NCBI GenBank assembly: GCA_003640385.1
Contig: RCAB01000193.1
Span: forward strand, 1 to 64,000
Length of the DNA stretch: 64,000 nucleotides
Origin: Setaria digitata
Lineage: Eukaryota; Nematoda; Chromadorea; Rhabditida; Setariidae
Reading direction: 5' to 3'
Shown: in pieces, positions 43,193-62,027 of the stretch
Numbering within the stretch: position 1 is the first letter of the stretch
Layout of the letters: every line of letters begins with the position of its first letter
Position numbers and translations under genes: made by a program
The notes under the pieces: generated by a model
Databases searched by the model: none
What the model saw: only the letters and a program-made list of their open reading frames with translations
What the model was told of the DNA's origin: nothing

Positions 43193-44696
43193 CTATAGAA
43201 AGTAACATTTACTAACAATCACAGTAAAGGCGCAGAAAAGTGCATTAAATAATATAAACGATAAAGCAACCACTAAAGACTCCTTGATGAAATACCACAT
43301 GTTTTGAACAATGACACCTGAAGTAAGACTTTAATTAATACTAAGATATAAAAATAACAAAAAAAGAAAATAATAAAAATAGCATTCATTCAACTATTAC
43401 GACGAACCTGTACGTGATAGAACAGCAATATTTAATCCTAGTCGTTGCTTTGAATAGAAAAAGTGGCTATCGTCGTATTTTGATGAAAACTAAAATTAAA
43501 TAAATCTGAACTTGTTGAAACACCAACACTATTAAGAATCCATTTCAAGTTCTTTGATGGTTAGCTGATTAGAAAGCAAGAATTCATTCCCTCACTGTTT
43601 TACTGGAAAACGGTGTTAATCATTTTAATAAACCTTACACAAAAAACCTGAGTGGCTTTAGTGAATTTTATTTTCAATAGGATTAAATCCAAAAAAATTC
43701 GAGAGGTGACGAAATAGTAAAAATAAAAAATCTTTTAACGTCACACCTGAAAAAATCTTTTGGAGACAGATATCACATAGACAACAATCCACGGCCACAC
43801 AACATTTTGTATCAATAAAAGCGAAACTGCTAATCGCATTATTAATCCTAAATTTGACATGGTAAATTTCAAGAAGGAATTAGAAAAAAGGCATGATTTA
43901 AGTTACAGATTCGAAAGGTTAAAGAATGATAAGATTAAGGTCCAAATAAATACAGCAAAAAACCTTTATGGCAGTTTTTAATTCCACTCACTTGCGGATA
44001 GAAGACTACACTAGTCACATGAAATCCCACAAAACTCGATCAAAAAAAAAAAAAAAAACAGTTTTAGGAATCGATTTGGAAAATAACTACGGCAAAATCA
44101 AATAAATATTCTGTAACAGATCTAGATTTCACAAGAGAGCTGCTCTTGCATATCTGCATGAAACTTACCGACAAATAAAGTTTTCCAGAAACGACTCAGC
44201 GGCGCACACGAAAAGAAAGGCAGTGTTATCGATTCACTGGTTGTCGTATCTCTACCGTTACTTTTATTCATGAAATCCAATGATGCAATTAAATATGTTA
44301 TTGGAATATGAGCAAAATCCTACTAAAACTTGTTCAGAAATAGTCACACATTTGACCGGAAAAAATAATGATAAAAAAAAATAATGTTTGTATTTGCACA
44401 TATTTTACCTGGTTGAAGTTCGAGTTGAATGAATTAAATTCCTGAAGCCTTCTCCACCTTCCAGTGCAGGCGCATTTTTTATCTCAGCTGAATATGTTAA
44501 ATATTAAAAGAGACTTTTAATATTTTTTACTTTTTTAAAAATTAAGTGATGCAAACTAACTTCCACCCGGTCCGTTTAAGATAGTTCGAATACGTTGATC
44601 AGAGTTTCGTAAAATACGTTCCCGCCTTTTTTCGCGTCTTCGGGAAGTAGCTGTATTCCCAGGCTTTAATGTCAAATCAACCGCTCCTTCTTCCAT
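43193..44696 (-). CDS. GET2/CAMLG-like tail-anchored protein insertion receptor
   Basis: Six short exons with fully consistent phases: 44561-44696, 44409-44487, 44169-44260, 43747-43847, 43408-43489, 43193-43317 (stop TAG), about 204 residues. The N-terminus is a basic cytosolic segment, SRRREKRRERILRNSDQRI, matching the arginine cluster plus NSEQRI element of mammalian CAMLG (GET2), which recruits the TRC40/GET3 ATPase. Three hydrophobic segments follow (near 43747-43847, the 43408-43489 junction and 43193-43317), the count expected of GET2-type receptors. With WRB/GET1 it would insert tail-anchored proteins into the ER. The ATG directly follows an acceptor-like TTTTAAAG, and VPS16 lies just upstream on the same strand. 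The match rests on motif and topology only, so orthology is inferred. Confidence 0.72.
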
Positions 44697-45300
44697 CTTT
44701 AAAACTTTTATTGAAGTTTTATTATTAGAGTGCTAAAATGACGCTATCATCGTGAAAAGTGCAGACCTTAAACAAGTAACGAATGTTTCCATGGTGCGCA
44801 ACTGCAAATCACTTTTCAAAATTGCATTTGAAAAATCCTTCGAAAGATTCTAGGACACTGGGATTTGCCAACCAAATTCAGTTTTTTAACAATTACTAGA
44901 AATTTTATGAAGATATCACACAAAAGACATGAAAATATACTTGAAATCAGAAAACTGTGAAAATATGCCAAAAGGACAAACAGATTTCATATTTTGGAAG
45001 ACCAACAATATTAAGTACAGAATCTTAATTCTAATAGAGTCTACAGCCGAAATCAATGACCCATTAGCTATGTATGGATAAAATCTCCAAACTATTCTCT
45101 GCGGTCTGAAAAATGGGACACAAAAGCAACTGTACTTCGCCCACCAGAATCCGTTATGAGTGAATTTATTTCTTATTTTCCAGATTCCTTATGAGCTTCA
45201 GGCACAAAAGGGCTTAGCTATGCCTTACGGTAGTTAAGTCACTGAAGAGAAAAAATATATCAAATGCCCTGCAGAAACATTTGGGCAAATTGCAGTGTTA
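44697..45300 (-). other. Intercistronic region between VPS16 and the GET2-like gene
   Basis: About 600 nt separate the VPS16 stop from the GET2-like ATG on the same strand. AATAAA (minus) at 45165-45170, 131 nt past the VPS16 stop, is the candidate polyadenylation signal. The region ends in an AG directly against the next ATG. No other gene is visible. Confidence 0.6.
45165..45170 (-). terminator. Candidate polyadenylation signal of VPS16
   Basis: AATAAA on the minus strand, 131 nt downstream of the VPS16 stop codon. Confidence 0.5.
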
Positions 45301-48300
45301 TCACGATTTCCTTGTAGAATTTAAAATTTGTGCAATAACTGGAGCGACTTCTTGATTACCCCGATATCGAGCGTGGATTTTTTCTAGAGCGACGAATAAT
45401 TTCTTATCAGCAGCATAATTTGCAGCTTCAATTGGTTTCCTATAAAGCAGTTTTCATAATACCAAAGCATGTTCGTTCCAATAATTTGATTTCAAACATA
45501 TTGCACAAAAAAGCACAAGTTCCCAGACTACCGAACTGTGTAATTTCTTGAAAACTGAAAAAATCCCATGATATTACAACCGATAACATTGCAATAATTT
45601 CGAACTTTTTTTGCACCGATAAGCTATTTACGTTGTAAAGAATTTCAATTAATGACGGAAAATTTTGTAGGGAAATATCTAACTCCAACAACAGCAGGCT
45701 TTCCACCACTTCCACGGGATTCGTGAGTTTCTCGATAAATGACATACACAAGGATTCATTTCCATAATGTGCACAAGCTTCGATAAATGGCTAGAAATAT
45801 TTTTAACATGTAATAATGAGCATAAAAATGCAATGAAGTTTTTGTGACAAATAATACGGAACTGAAAAGAAAGAAAAAAATATTGGAATTACCATATAAC
45901 TTGTAAGAATTCTTTTGGATCTGAATAAACTTTCAAGATGATGCCACAATTTATTTTTAGCATAGCTTTCGATTTTCCACATGTACCATCTAGAAAACAA
46001 ATTCTAAAATCAACAGGAGTGCTAAAACCTTGGTATGATGTAGTTTTTGTTTTCCGCATTGCTTCTTTTTATTTGTTGTCGAATCATTCAATTACCTGTC
46101 ATTTGCCGAAATTATTGAAATTACTTAAATCCCCACAGCACAGAAACATGAACCTTCTGATAATCTAATTCTAATAAGCTACGGATAGAGCAATATTGTA
46201 GACCAGGATGTATTGTTCCACTCCAACTGTGTGAAATAATTTCTACAATCAACAACTTCACCAGGAAGCCGAATATTCAAAACTGTTCTCTCATAAGGTG
46301 ATGATGACACATTACTACGATGAGAGTCAGCAGCTCATCATGGTGAAATGGATTGAATGGCAATAAAACCCAGTATAAAATTTTGTTTCAATGCAGAGTG
46401 CTTTAACAGCAATAAAAAAATGTACGCTTTTTCAGTTAATTTGAATTTTTTCTTGAGTAGTTCCGCCAAATTATCTTCTCGGTGTCCGACAGCCCACATG
46501 TAAACACATCTAACACTTGTTCTGTCAACATCAATAAAATCGGGTTTTCCGTCCAAAGTTTCGCATACGCCAAATAATTCAGCTGTTTCAGCAGCCAACT
46601 GAGCTGTTGTATACTCCTGAAAACAAAACCCTTAAATACACTAATTATTAAGGAGAACCTGTTGTTCTGCTACAATATAAAAAAAAGCATGGTCACATAC
46701 TTTTAACTTATTTAAGCTCATCTCTGTTTTCAACATCCCTTCTATCTTATCTTTATTATCGAAAGGATTCCATGGTGTAGATTCGGAATCTTTCAAGTAG
46801 TACAACGACTGACGCGCAAAGTCATCTTTCTGCATGTACAATGCTAGAAGATGACGTGGTGCTTCCTCCTGCAATTTCCTTTTTTCACAGCGTAATTAAT
46901 GTACACAAGTTATTATTTAAAGAAAGTGCTGTCACTCAAATCCGTTACCTTCAAATAATCCTGGTAGAGACAAAGAGCCTGTGGCAATTTCAACACAAGG
47001 TGATCGATAACTTCCTTCTTCTGTGTTCTTTTCAAATAGGTTAAAACATAATGCACTAAAATATGATAACAGTAGCTTACCATAATAAAATATGTCAAAT
47101 TTTGCAGCAATTTACGTCATGCCAACTTTAAAATAGTCGACTTAAATCATGCATTAGCAACAGCGAACGTCAAAAAAAAAAAAAAAAAATGGAGAATATT
47201 TACGAAGATCCGGCTGTTGGCTTCTTGCAGCCTTTGCTAAAGCTCGATCAATTTTATTCAGCTTCACGAGCATTTCAACCTGTCTGGTCAGACATGTTTC
47301 TTTGTCCAGCAAAAGTTCAGCTAGCTCATTTAAATTGGCACCAGCCGCTCTCATTGCGACGTCTATAAGAAGAATTGTTGTTGCATTATAAAACCAACCG
47401 AGTAAAAAGCTATCTGCAAATTTCAAACCAAGAATTATATCTAACCTGCAAAGCTAACTTCAGGATAATTACTAAATTTGCTGACAATCATTTCTGATAA
47501 AGCTTTAAAATCGGTTATTTTGCCAACTTCTTTTGCTGCTTTTGCTATCTCGATCTGAAGAAAATACTTCAATAATTCAATTAAACAGAAGATACAGAAG
47601 AAAACAAATCTATTCTGAAGTATTATTTCAAAAGCAAAACTACATGACAATGCATGTAATAAAAAATAAAAAAAAAATATGTATTGGAACGAAGTAAGGA
47701 ATACTTCTTATTATAAAATTACCTTTTTCAAAGCCCAGTGAGCCAGTATCCGATGAACTCCATCTTTCGAAGGCACCTTCATATATCGACTTATTGATAC
47801 TGCTGAGGGCCACTGCTCTAAGTCGATAAGGCGATCAATCAGTGCACTCATCTTCAATTCTTCGGACCTGCAACAAGAAGCTCTAAGTGGTGAAAGTAGT
47901 GAAAATAGAAGCCCTTCGGAAAGGAAGAAGTTTCAAACCACATATATCAGTATAACTAGTACTAATTGAAGCCTCTGTTATGGTCAAAGAGTGATTACAC
48001 CCAGAAATAACATTAAAATATATTGTACTATTTTCAGCCTTCTGATTATGAAATGAACATAATTAACAACTATGATGTGTGTCTTTTCGCGCAAAAATTG
48101 ATGCAACACCTGGCCTTATTTTAAGGGAAATACTGAAAGTGCACAGATAATTAGACCTGATAAGATGTCTAGTCCAGTCCATCCCTTACAAGGTGCTCAT
48201 TTATTTCTAGACAACACTAATCTACAGTTAGAGATTTCTTTGGAGACCACTTCTTTAGTAGCCCAAAATCGGCTCATACGAATGATTTCATCCAGAAACA

Positions 48301-51300
48301 ATACTTTATTCTGCATAAATTTCATTGGTAAATTTTTCTTTTTTCCGATATTGTAAGTAGGCAATTGTGCAAAAAATAAAAGTAATAAAACATTTACATA
48401 TGTATTTAATAACACTATCAGACAAACGTTTTCTTTTCTTCATTTCTAATCTACCAAACCCTACCACTTATCCTTCATATATGAAAAATTTACTGTGCGA
48501 ATGATAATGCCATTCCAATGTACGGGTTTCGCAAGGAGTTTAACACTCTCATCACGCGACATATATCAACAAACTGTGAAGCATCTTGACGTCTCAACAG
48601 TGATTTTCCAAGTGATGCTGCCTATAACATATGATTTGTAACAGTACGAAGATTGATTGTTCCAACGCTGAAGACTGATTCCCACCAGGTAAAGCACGGA
48701 CCTTGAGCATTTTCTTTTGTAAAGCAGTGTCAAACTGATGGGCTGCAGCTATAAGGCATTGCTGTACAGCTTTCTCCATCTGATCTTCTGCAAAAATTTA
48801 AATGAAGGGGAATAAATTCACAGAAAAACCTCAGGAAAATGTTCTGACTAAAAAAAACTCACCAATCATGTGCAGATATTCATAGACACCGTAAGTTCCT
48901 TCAATGAGCTTTTCCGAAGCTTCATATAAAATAGCACCAGGTTCTGGCGATGCAACACCCAATACACCATCAATTGCATCTGTAAATAAGGGAGTCGCAT
49001 AAATCATGTCGATGATTATTGATTATCATAAAAACATTAAAAACTATTATTCAATGCGCAGGCAAACAGTGTGAACTCAATTGGAAAAATGCGACCACAT
49101 GTATTCCTTCCAGTCATATTCTGCATAAGCAAGCCAAAGAATAAAGTAATGAATTAAAACAGTAAATATCGATTACTGGATCCTAAAAATAGAAATCACA
49201 GCGAAAACTATGTAGTTCGACTGAACAACATATTTCAAATACACATATAAAAATAAAACCTGGAACTTGTGACAGAAGAATAAGCTCATTTGCAGTAAAA
49301 ACTTTAATGCCATCAAGTTCCATATCGATTTCCACACGGCTATCGAAATCATACCTTAGTTTAAATAAAAATTAAGACGACTGATATATGAACAAGTGTC
49401 AATCTCCTTACCATATATTGCACTTTGCTTTAGAATGATTTACAAAAAGATAGTATAAATGAAGCTAGCCTTAACTTTCCTCTTTTCTCCGGAAATTTTT
49501 GTATCATTCCAGTACTTAAGACTATATCGATTATTCCAATCATGGTTACTATACTTTTTAAATAGTGAACTTACACATGCGTCTCTGAAGATGAGGAAAT
49601 CAAATACAAAGACTGATGAGTACGTTTCAAAGCCAATACCTCATTGCCACACCTACAACGGCAAACAATTTTGGTTAAAGGACTTATTAAAAAGAATCTG
49701 GATACTTCCTCACATGACTGACTTTAAAGCTAACCATATCAGGCTTGATGTTATAACCATATCACCAGCGGTATGAAGAGGTAAAGTAGAAAGAAGTGAA
49801 AAATCTGAATCAATAATTTGAACAACAAAGCTGGAATGCAGCAGCGCCATCCGAGAACTATCCCAGTTTGGAACAATGTTTGTATATTCTCCATTATCAA
49901 TTTTCCATGAGAGATCCTGGCATTAAATGATGGTTTGTAAAAAAAAAAAAAATAGTAATATAACAGGCAAAATCATTAGAGCAGCGAAAGAAACAAAACA
50001 AACCAGAAGATGTGGCGCAAGAGCTTGTACACCTGCATAGAACGCATTACCAATAATAAACAAAACAGTCACTTGTACAGATGTAAGGACACTCCAGGCA
50101 GATGGCCGACTTGCCTCTAAAATTCTAACAATTTCGATGCATTCATGTTTTTGTGCTTTTGATCATGTGGTGTAGTAAAATTACGAAAAAAATGAATAGT
50201 ACCAAAGTATGAAGGATTCTGTCAAGCAGGTTTATCAAGTCACGTTGCACAGTTGTACAGTTTATAAAGTACATTTGCATTTTGCTGTTAAACTTGAATA
50301 TCTGTGACTAGCTTATAGGAAAAAAAAAAATACTTGCAATATCGGGAATGCGCCAAGGTACGGCTTCCATGACTGAGTTGACAGCATAGATTCTATTATT
50401 CTCGGAAAGAACTGCCAAACCTGTGTTACCCATTCCTCCATGATATAAACGTGTTTCAGCGACAATGATTTCCTAAAAGTACGTAAACTTAAAAAAAAAA
50501 AAAAAAAAAAAGAAAAAGAAAAGAAATAACAGAAGGTACAAAAAGGGCTGTAACAATAGCATACAAAACACAACCTCATCAATTATGAACTGATATCTGA
50601 GCTTGCCAAGCGGAGTGTAGACAAGAATACGACCATGAATACTGACGATTATCAGCTAAATTCAATGTACATTAAACGTAATTTGCATGGTAGATAGAGT
50701 TTTGACTCCGTCAAGAATTTTAACAGAAAAATTTTTCAGAAATATGAAACAGAGAATCTTACTCTATGACAGCGAGTCCAGTAAATAGAATGTACATTAT
50801 GAGCTTTGAAATTTGAAAGTATTTTCCCTGAATTTGCCTTTATAATTATATTCCAAAAAGCAGTATCTGGTATCGCAATAGCTGAAAACGAGCTTTTAGT
50901 TGTTCGAACAAGATACGTCATTAGATTTGCTGCTGAAATATGTAAGTTAGTGTTGTCCTTCAAAATGGGAAAAAGGATTTGCTTGACTTCATAAATCTAA
51001 TACCAAGAAGGAACAGGGAGAGATAACCTACTACGCCATTCAGTAAATTCTGTTTCAAACATTGAGGATATTTAACAAATGTCGAAACGATACCGATGGA
51101 ACCTCCATAAGGAGAAGACACGAAGAGAGATTTATCACTGATACCATAATGGGTATTCTGGAACAGTATGTTACTCCTGAAATATTCTCTTAATCGGTAA
51201 ATAACATATACATTGCATCTTGTAAAACTACATAAATCAATCACTCGGGAATTTGAAATTAAAGTGTAATATCCCCCCTATATTACCTGACTAAAGTAGA

Positions 51301-51357
51301 AAAGAACCTTATCTTGACAGGATTAAGATATTTCCAATCGCTTATTTCCGATTTCAT
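45301..51357 (-). CDS. vps-16: VPS16, core subunit of HOPS/CORVET tethering complexes
   Basis: Vps16 binds Vps33 and is required for fusion at late endosomes and lysosomes. Twenty-one coding exons: 51308-51357, 51035-51188, 50763-50996, 50575-50655, 50334-50472, 50004-50116, 49735-49916, 49575-49652, 49260-49354, 48863-48979, 48702-48787, 48494-48621, 47723-47867, 47446-47554, 47204-47362, 46949-47055, 46701-46868, 46426-46616, 45893-45989, 45684-45790, 45301-45439. These give about 892 residues (human 839). The N-terminal half is a beta-propeller (YFRSNILFQ then VSSPYGGSIGIVS; ELDGIKVFTANELILLSQVP). The C-terminal half is an alpha-solenoid with the family block GVHRILAHWALKK, VLKLPQALCLYQDYLK and WKIESYAKNKLWHHLESLF. 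All phases agree; no disruption was seen. The start ATG at 51357 is the first in frame before MKSEISDWKYLNP. Confidence 0.93.
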
Positions 51358-57453
<6,096 letters not shown>

Positions 57454-57505
57454 TTATGATATTTTTCAGCTTGTACCTTTGGCTTACTGCAGAGTATTAT
57501 CAAGG

Positions 57506-57511
57506 AATAAA
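57506..57511 (+). terminator. Candidate polyadenylation signal of GIT
   Basis: AATAAA lies 53 nt past the GIT stop codon, a typical spacing for a nematode 3' UTR. Confidence 0.7.
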
Positions 57512-59379
57512 GTATTTGTAATCTGGCCTCGTCCGAAACACAGGAATATTTCGGATATAACAAAACGTGATTTTGAACTTATTATTTCCTGGTCGAGGAT
57601 AAAATAACCTAGAATTTGCAGCGCATGTTTTTTTATTAGTTTGAACTTTCACACATATTGTACTATGTCATATTTCAAAGAGTCTGATTTGTCTTAAAAA
57701 AGTTTCCCATGTAGTAAAAAAAAAAACTAAGGCAATTAGGTTTACTCCACGTATTGTGGTTGTCAAGTGCAGTTTTAGGAGTTAAAGTAGGAGGACGGGG
57801 AGAAATTAGGAGGCGAGTTAAATGTATAAGACAGCATTAATTTTGAGCCACCTCAAAAGTTTTCTTGATTTTTCCAGTTGGGATTATAGACAGAGTGGTT
57901 AGATTATATCACACAGTTCTTCGCAAATGTGACATTGACAGCAGAAGGAAGCTAGAAATTTTGTAGACGTTTGTGTAAATTTCAGATTCATCATGCAGTA
58001 GTTTTTGTAGTGTGTTGAGCCATCTTTTAAAATAACTGAAATTGTAAATAAACGTTTATCAAAAGCAGGCTTAGAGGTGTGGGACGGATAAGTAGTGAAG
58101 AGTGAAAGATTGTGTAAAGAGTGTGATCTCAAAATTTTTCGCTTGACTAGAGCCAACATCGACCAGAACGTTTTCTCCGCGTTTCTTACTGAACTACTAC
58201 GTTTTGCTTCATTGCACTCAGATCCATTCAAATGTCGAATATTTTCTGTTCACAATGAACAATCTGCTTAATACTATTACTTCCCACTCTGTGTATATCA
58301 GAAATGTTGGTGTTTTCTTGACCCATCGAATGTTTCATAAATTCATAACATAAGAAATTATACTGAACCCGCTTCTAGTGTCACGTTCACTGAGAAAAGA
58401 TTGAACTAAATGGAAATTGGTTTTTGAGGACGAGGATGCTGCTGTAGGAGTACAATTCTTTCTAGATGTAACTGATGAGTTTAGGAAATGCGTTGTTTGA
58501 GAAAACGAACAAAGGCAGTTCGATGTATCGCTTCTGTTGTATGCTCTGTTAGTGCGAGAATGAATGTCGTCTACTTCAAGATATCTTCGACAAATTCATC
58601 ACTCGCTTGAACGACCGGTAACCAACAGCTCAATGATGTGAAATTTCGGTATGAAACTATTTGTAGCAGATCTTTGATGTTGTTCGTTTTTTCTTAAAAT
58701 TGTTGAGTATTTTTCAAGAAATCTTGAGTACAGAGCTTAAGTGAGATTTTTAGAACTTCGTGTGCCTATAAAATATTCCGAAACATTTTAGAAATACTGC
58801 AGTATGAATACTGGAGACTTGGAACAATTACAAGCGACATTGGGATCCGTTTGAATACCGTAACATTAAGAATATACCAATGCTTTTTGGAAACAGTGTG
58901 CTGCTATATCATAGGTGAGTGCTTTCACACTGATATGACTACGCTTGTACAAAATAAATTAAATTCAGTTGAACTTCCGTTTTAAAAACAGTTGCATTGA
59001 AGATGAGAATTTCAACTTAACTTTCTCCATTTACCACGAGGGGAGTGTACTACAAGTACCACCATGCAGTTATCACTCACTGTGAAGTTTTCCTGCAAAA
59101 TCTATATTACTTGGTTTCTATTCGATAACTAAATATATCATTTAAAGCTCTGTTCTTCTCCCCAAAGTACAAGTTCTGCAAACAATTGAACCAAGAGCCT
59201 GCTGATTTTCACACGTACTGCTGTGCCTTCACTGCAGTGATTTTCAAACATCCGATGTAGTTATAGTTGTCCATGTATTTTTGTAAAATTGGTTAGTAAT
59301 CTTCTACTCCGCATTGTTCGATATTCACTTGTATGGAAATCACCTCATCCAAGCTTATTTTCTCCTGCTACACAGATAT
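57512..59379. other. Intergenic region downstream of GIT
   Basis: About 1.9 kb with no supportable gene. The 110-codon frame at 57899-58231 (minus) has no domain I recognise and lacks flanking splice signals or repeats, so I do not call it. Confidence 0.5.
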
Positions 59380-60230
59380 ATATGTTGGTTTTTCTTACTA
59401 TGGTTTTTTCTGGGTTGTGTTCTTTGGTTGAGCAGCATGCTAAAAAGATTGTGGCTTTAAGTACTATGTTTCAGAGTGGTTTTGTATTTTAGCTATTGGT
59501 TCTGGTTTGCATTGTGTTTCTTATATTCATATGATTAGGCATTCTTTTTTTAAGAGTTTGTTGTTTGTACAGATAGGTTATTTAATTTTTATTAATTTTG
59601 GACGGCAGGATTACCGTGGTTATTCTTTTTTTGGTTTTTGTGCACCTGTATTGGTACAGTTACAGGTTTTTTGTCTGTAGCTTGTTTGTGTGGGTTGTTG
59701 TTTACTAGTGGTTATTGTAGTAAGGATTATTTTATGTCTCGTTTTTATTATGGTTCTTTTGATGTTTTTATTTTTTTTTCATTTTTTGGGTGTGGTTTTT
59801 TTACTTTTTGTTATTGCTATCTTATTTGTTTCGTGTTCGTTATTCTGGTTTTGATTATGTTGGTTTTTCTAGTTATTTTATTTTTCTATTTTTTTTCCAG
59901 TTTTTTTTGTCTGTGGCTTTTACTTTTCGATGAATTTCTAGGTTGTTATGTTTACCTTTATCCTTTAATCGTTTTTGAGTATTTGGTTATTTTTTTATAC
60001 TCTTTTATTTTTTGTTTTTTAAATTATTTTTTCCGTTAGAAGAATAAGTTTTTTATGGATCATCTGCTCGTTATATTTATAAGTTGCTTCCTAATTTTGG
60101 CTACGTTGATAATTTTATTATGAGTTTTAATTATTTTTTTTTTTTTGAGAGTATTTTTCGTTTGCTTTCTTTTTTTCTTTTCTTTATTTCGTGGTTTTTA
60201 TCATTTTGGTTTTTTAATTGTGTTTTTGTT
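59380..60230 (+). pseudogene. nad5: Nuclear mitochondrial insertion (NUMT): partial NADH dehydrogenase subunit 5
   Basis: A strongly T-rich plus strand reads as a fragment of mitochondrial ND5 in three successive frames. The first (to about 59490) gives VFSGLCSLVEQHAKKIVALS; the second (about 59490-59630) gives LAIGSGLHCVSYIHMI and then FGRQDYRGYSFF; the third (from about 59638) gives CGLLFTSGYCSKDYFMSRFY and a long hydrophobic tail with LPNFGYVDNF near its end. Two frameshifts and stop codons make it non-functional. In the HMI-R-HSFFKS segment the codon is AGG, which is serine in nematode mitochondria and restores the expected HMISHSFFKS-type motif, showing mitochondrial origin. Both ends are approximate. 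Loss of parts of ND5 upstream indicates a fragment of the gene (about half its length). Confidence 0.88.
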
Positions 60231-60299
60231 TATATCGTATATATATATATATACGATATATATACGATATATACGATATATATATATATATATATATGT
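60231..60299. repeat. TA-rich microsatellite at the end of the NUMT
   Basis: A (TA)n stretch interrupted several times by CG in repeated ATATACGAT units begins where the ND5 similarity stops. Confidence 0.88.
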
Positions 60300-62027
60300 A
60301 CTTGTATTTGCACCCCCACTTGATGCCAACGAAAAGATAACTCTCAGTGCATTTTCTACATTTAAGTGATCATTAAATTTTTTTCCTCCAAACCACTGTT
60401 TTGCGAATATATTTACTTCTTTAATGAAATTAACTTGGTGACATGATCTGAAGAGATAAGGAAACCAAAAAGTTTTAGAAAATACGATTCTTCTGCTGCC
60501 GTGTTTTCTTCTTCACTGTGTTTCCAATAAAAGATGAATGAAATTGACTTAAGTTTTAATGCTGCTGGTTTACTCAGCAAACGATTTTTCCTTATTACGA
60601 TACGGATTTCAATAATTTATTGATTTGATTACTAAACTGAAAAAAATTTCATTTGAGGTAAAGTTGATAAATCTGACGATAACAAGCTTTCAATGAGGAG
60701 TAGTTTGGATTTTGTATAGCAAATATTTATAATGACAGTCATAATTCTCATTTTTTCAATGTCCATCATTCTTTGTTAGAACTATGTTCCTACCGCATGT
60801 ATGCATTACAGCAGCGCTAAGTGTGACAAACCTACCAAATATAATAATGAGGCTCGACGTGATAGCATAATTGTATGAATACTGACTTGCAAGCGGTTCC
60901 TTCTCGACAATCCATCATCTGATAAGATTTGTAAAGTGAATAATCTTTGCTGAATCGTGGGTATTTTTCCTCCTTTAAGGCACACCGCAGCAACATCCTG
61001 CAGTTTTCTATTATTCTTTTTCAAAATCTTACCTTCATCCAATAAGTCTCCCCATGCTTCAAATTCATTTTTAAAAATTAGATGGTGATGCAGTTAAAAG
61101 AATACTCACACAAACTGACGGAATTTCCAAAAATGGGACATGTCAAGAAGAAAGTCTTCTCTTGGCTGTATCAGCTATATGTTTCGATGTATATTTTTGT
61201 TTCTATTAAGACTACCACAAACTGGAAGTATTAAGTCGCTAGGAAAGAATGAAATCGTCTTTATTATATTCTTATACAGTCGTCACTTTACTACTGTTTT
61301 CAAACATCACGAATTATTTTTTCTGGAAATTAAAACGTTGATCACTTGCCAGTTCATTGTAGTACCATAATTGGCCTGTTCTCTAACGTTGTCCTTTGTA
61401 AAGAAATTTTGTCCATGACAGCTGCCTTCAGGCTGGCGTGCTATATCTGCATGGAGCGTGTACCAGATTGCGAGGAATCCCCCGTCACATAAGGTTCTAG
61501 AGCAGAAAGAAAGACGGGAAAAGACAGGTTCCGAGACTGAGTCCGTTGGTTTGTACTTAAAAAAAAAATTTTAATTTCATCTTTTCCAATCGTAGACTAC
61601 TGGAAAAATACATTCATCAGTCACAATCATCCCTACATGCAGTCTTACAAACCAAATCATACTGCTACCAGATGCGCAAATGGAGAATGTCTGGGAATTC
61701 GTGATCAGTGTGTTGCTTTAAATTTGCGTGTTTCATTATTGTATCAACATGTGTAATCATACTCTTATCCTGTAACTTTCTGTATTATCAGCGCACTGGA
61801 CTGTTTATTAAACGGCACTCAAATCTAATTGACTTTTAATAATTTTACAATGCATGAACGGAGGTGCACACTTTCACATTTTCAGTTATCTGAAAAGTAG
61901 TGCGCAAGCAAGAATAAAAGTTTTTATTTGCACATTTCCTAGACTGATGTAAACAGTAATTGCAATACTATGGACAAGCATGACAAAGAGAATTAGGCAA
62001 TTAAGGACTTATTCGATGAAGCATTAT
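60300..62027. other. Intergenic region between NUMT and the right-edge gene
   Basis: No exon could be supported. The minus-strand frame at 60806-61042 and the plus-strand frame at 61140-61370 have no recognisable family features. A poly-A run is at about 61560-61570. Confidence 0.5.

Noticed and set aside
43193..43317. Alternative reading of this exon directly after the exon at 43747
   Set aside because: Direct joining gives a stop after 14 codons; inserting the exon 43408-43489 restores the frame exactly.
57899..58231. 110-codon minus-strand frame considered as a transposase fragment
   Set aside because: No DDE/D motif, no terminal inverted repeats and no similarity I can name.
60084..60369. 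Hydrophobic Phe/Tyr/Ile-rich plus-strand frames that look like a membrane protein
   Set aside because: They come from the T-rich end of the ND5 pseudogene and the adjoining TA repeat, not from a nuclear gene.
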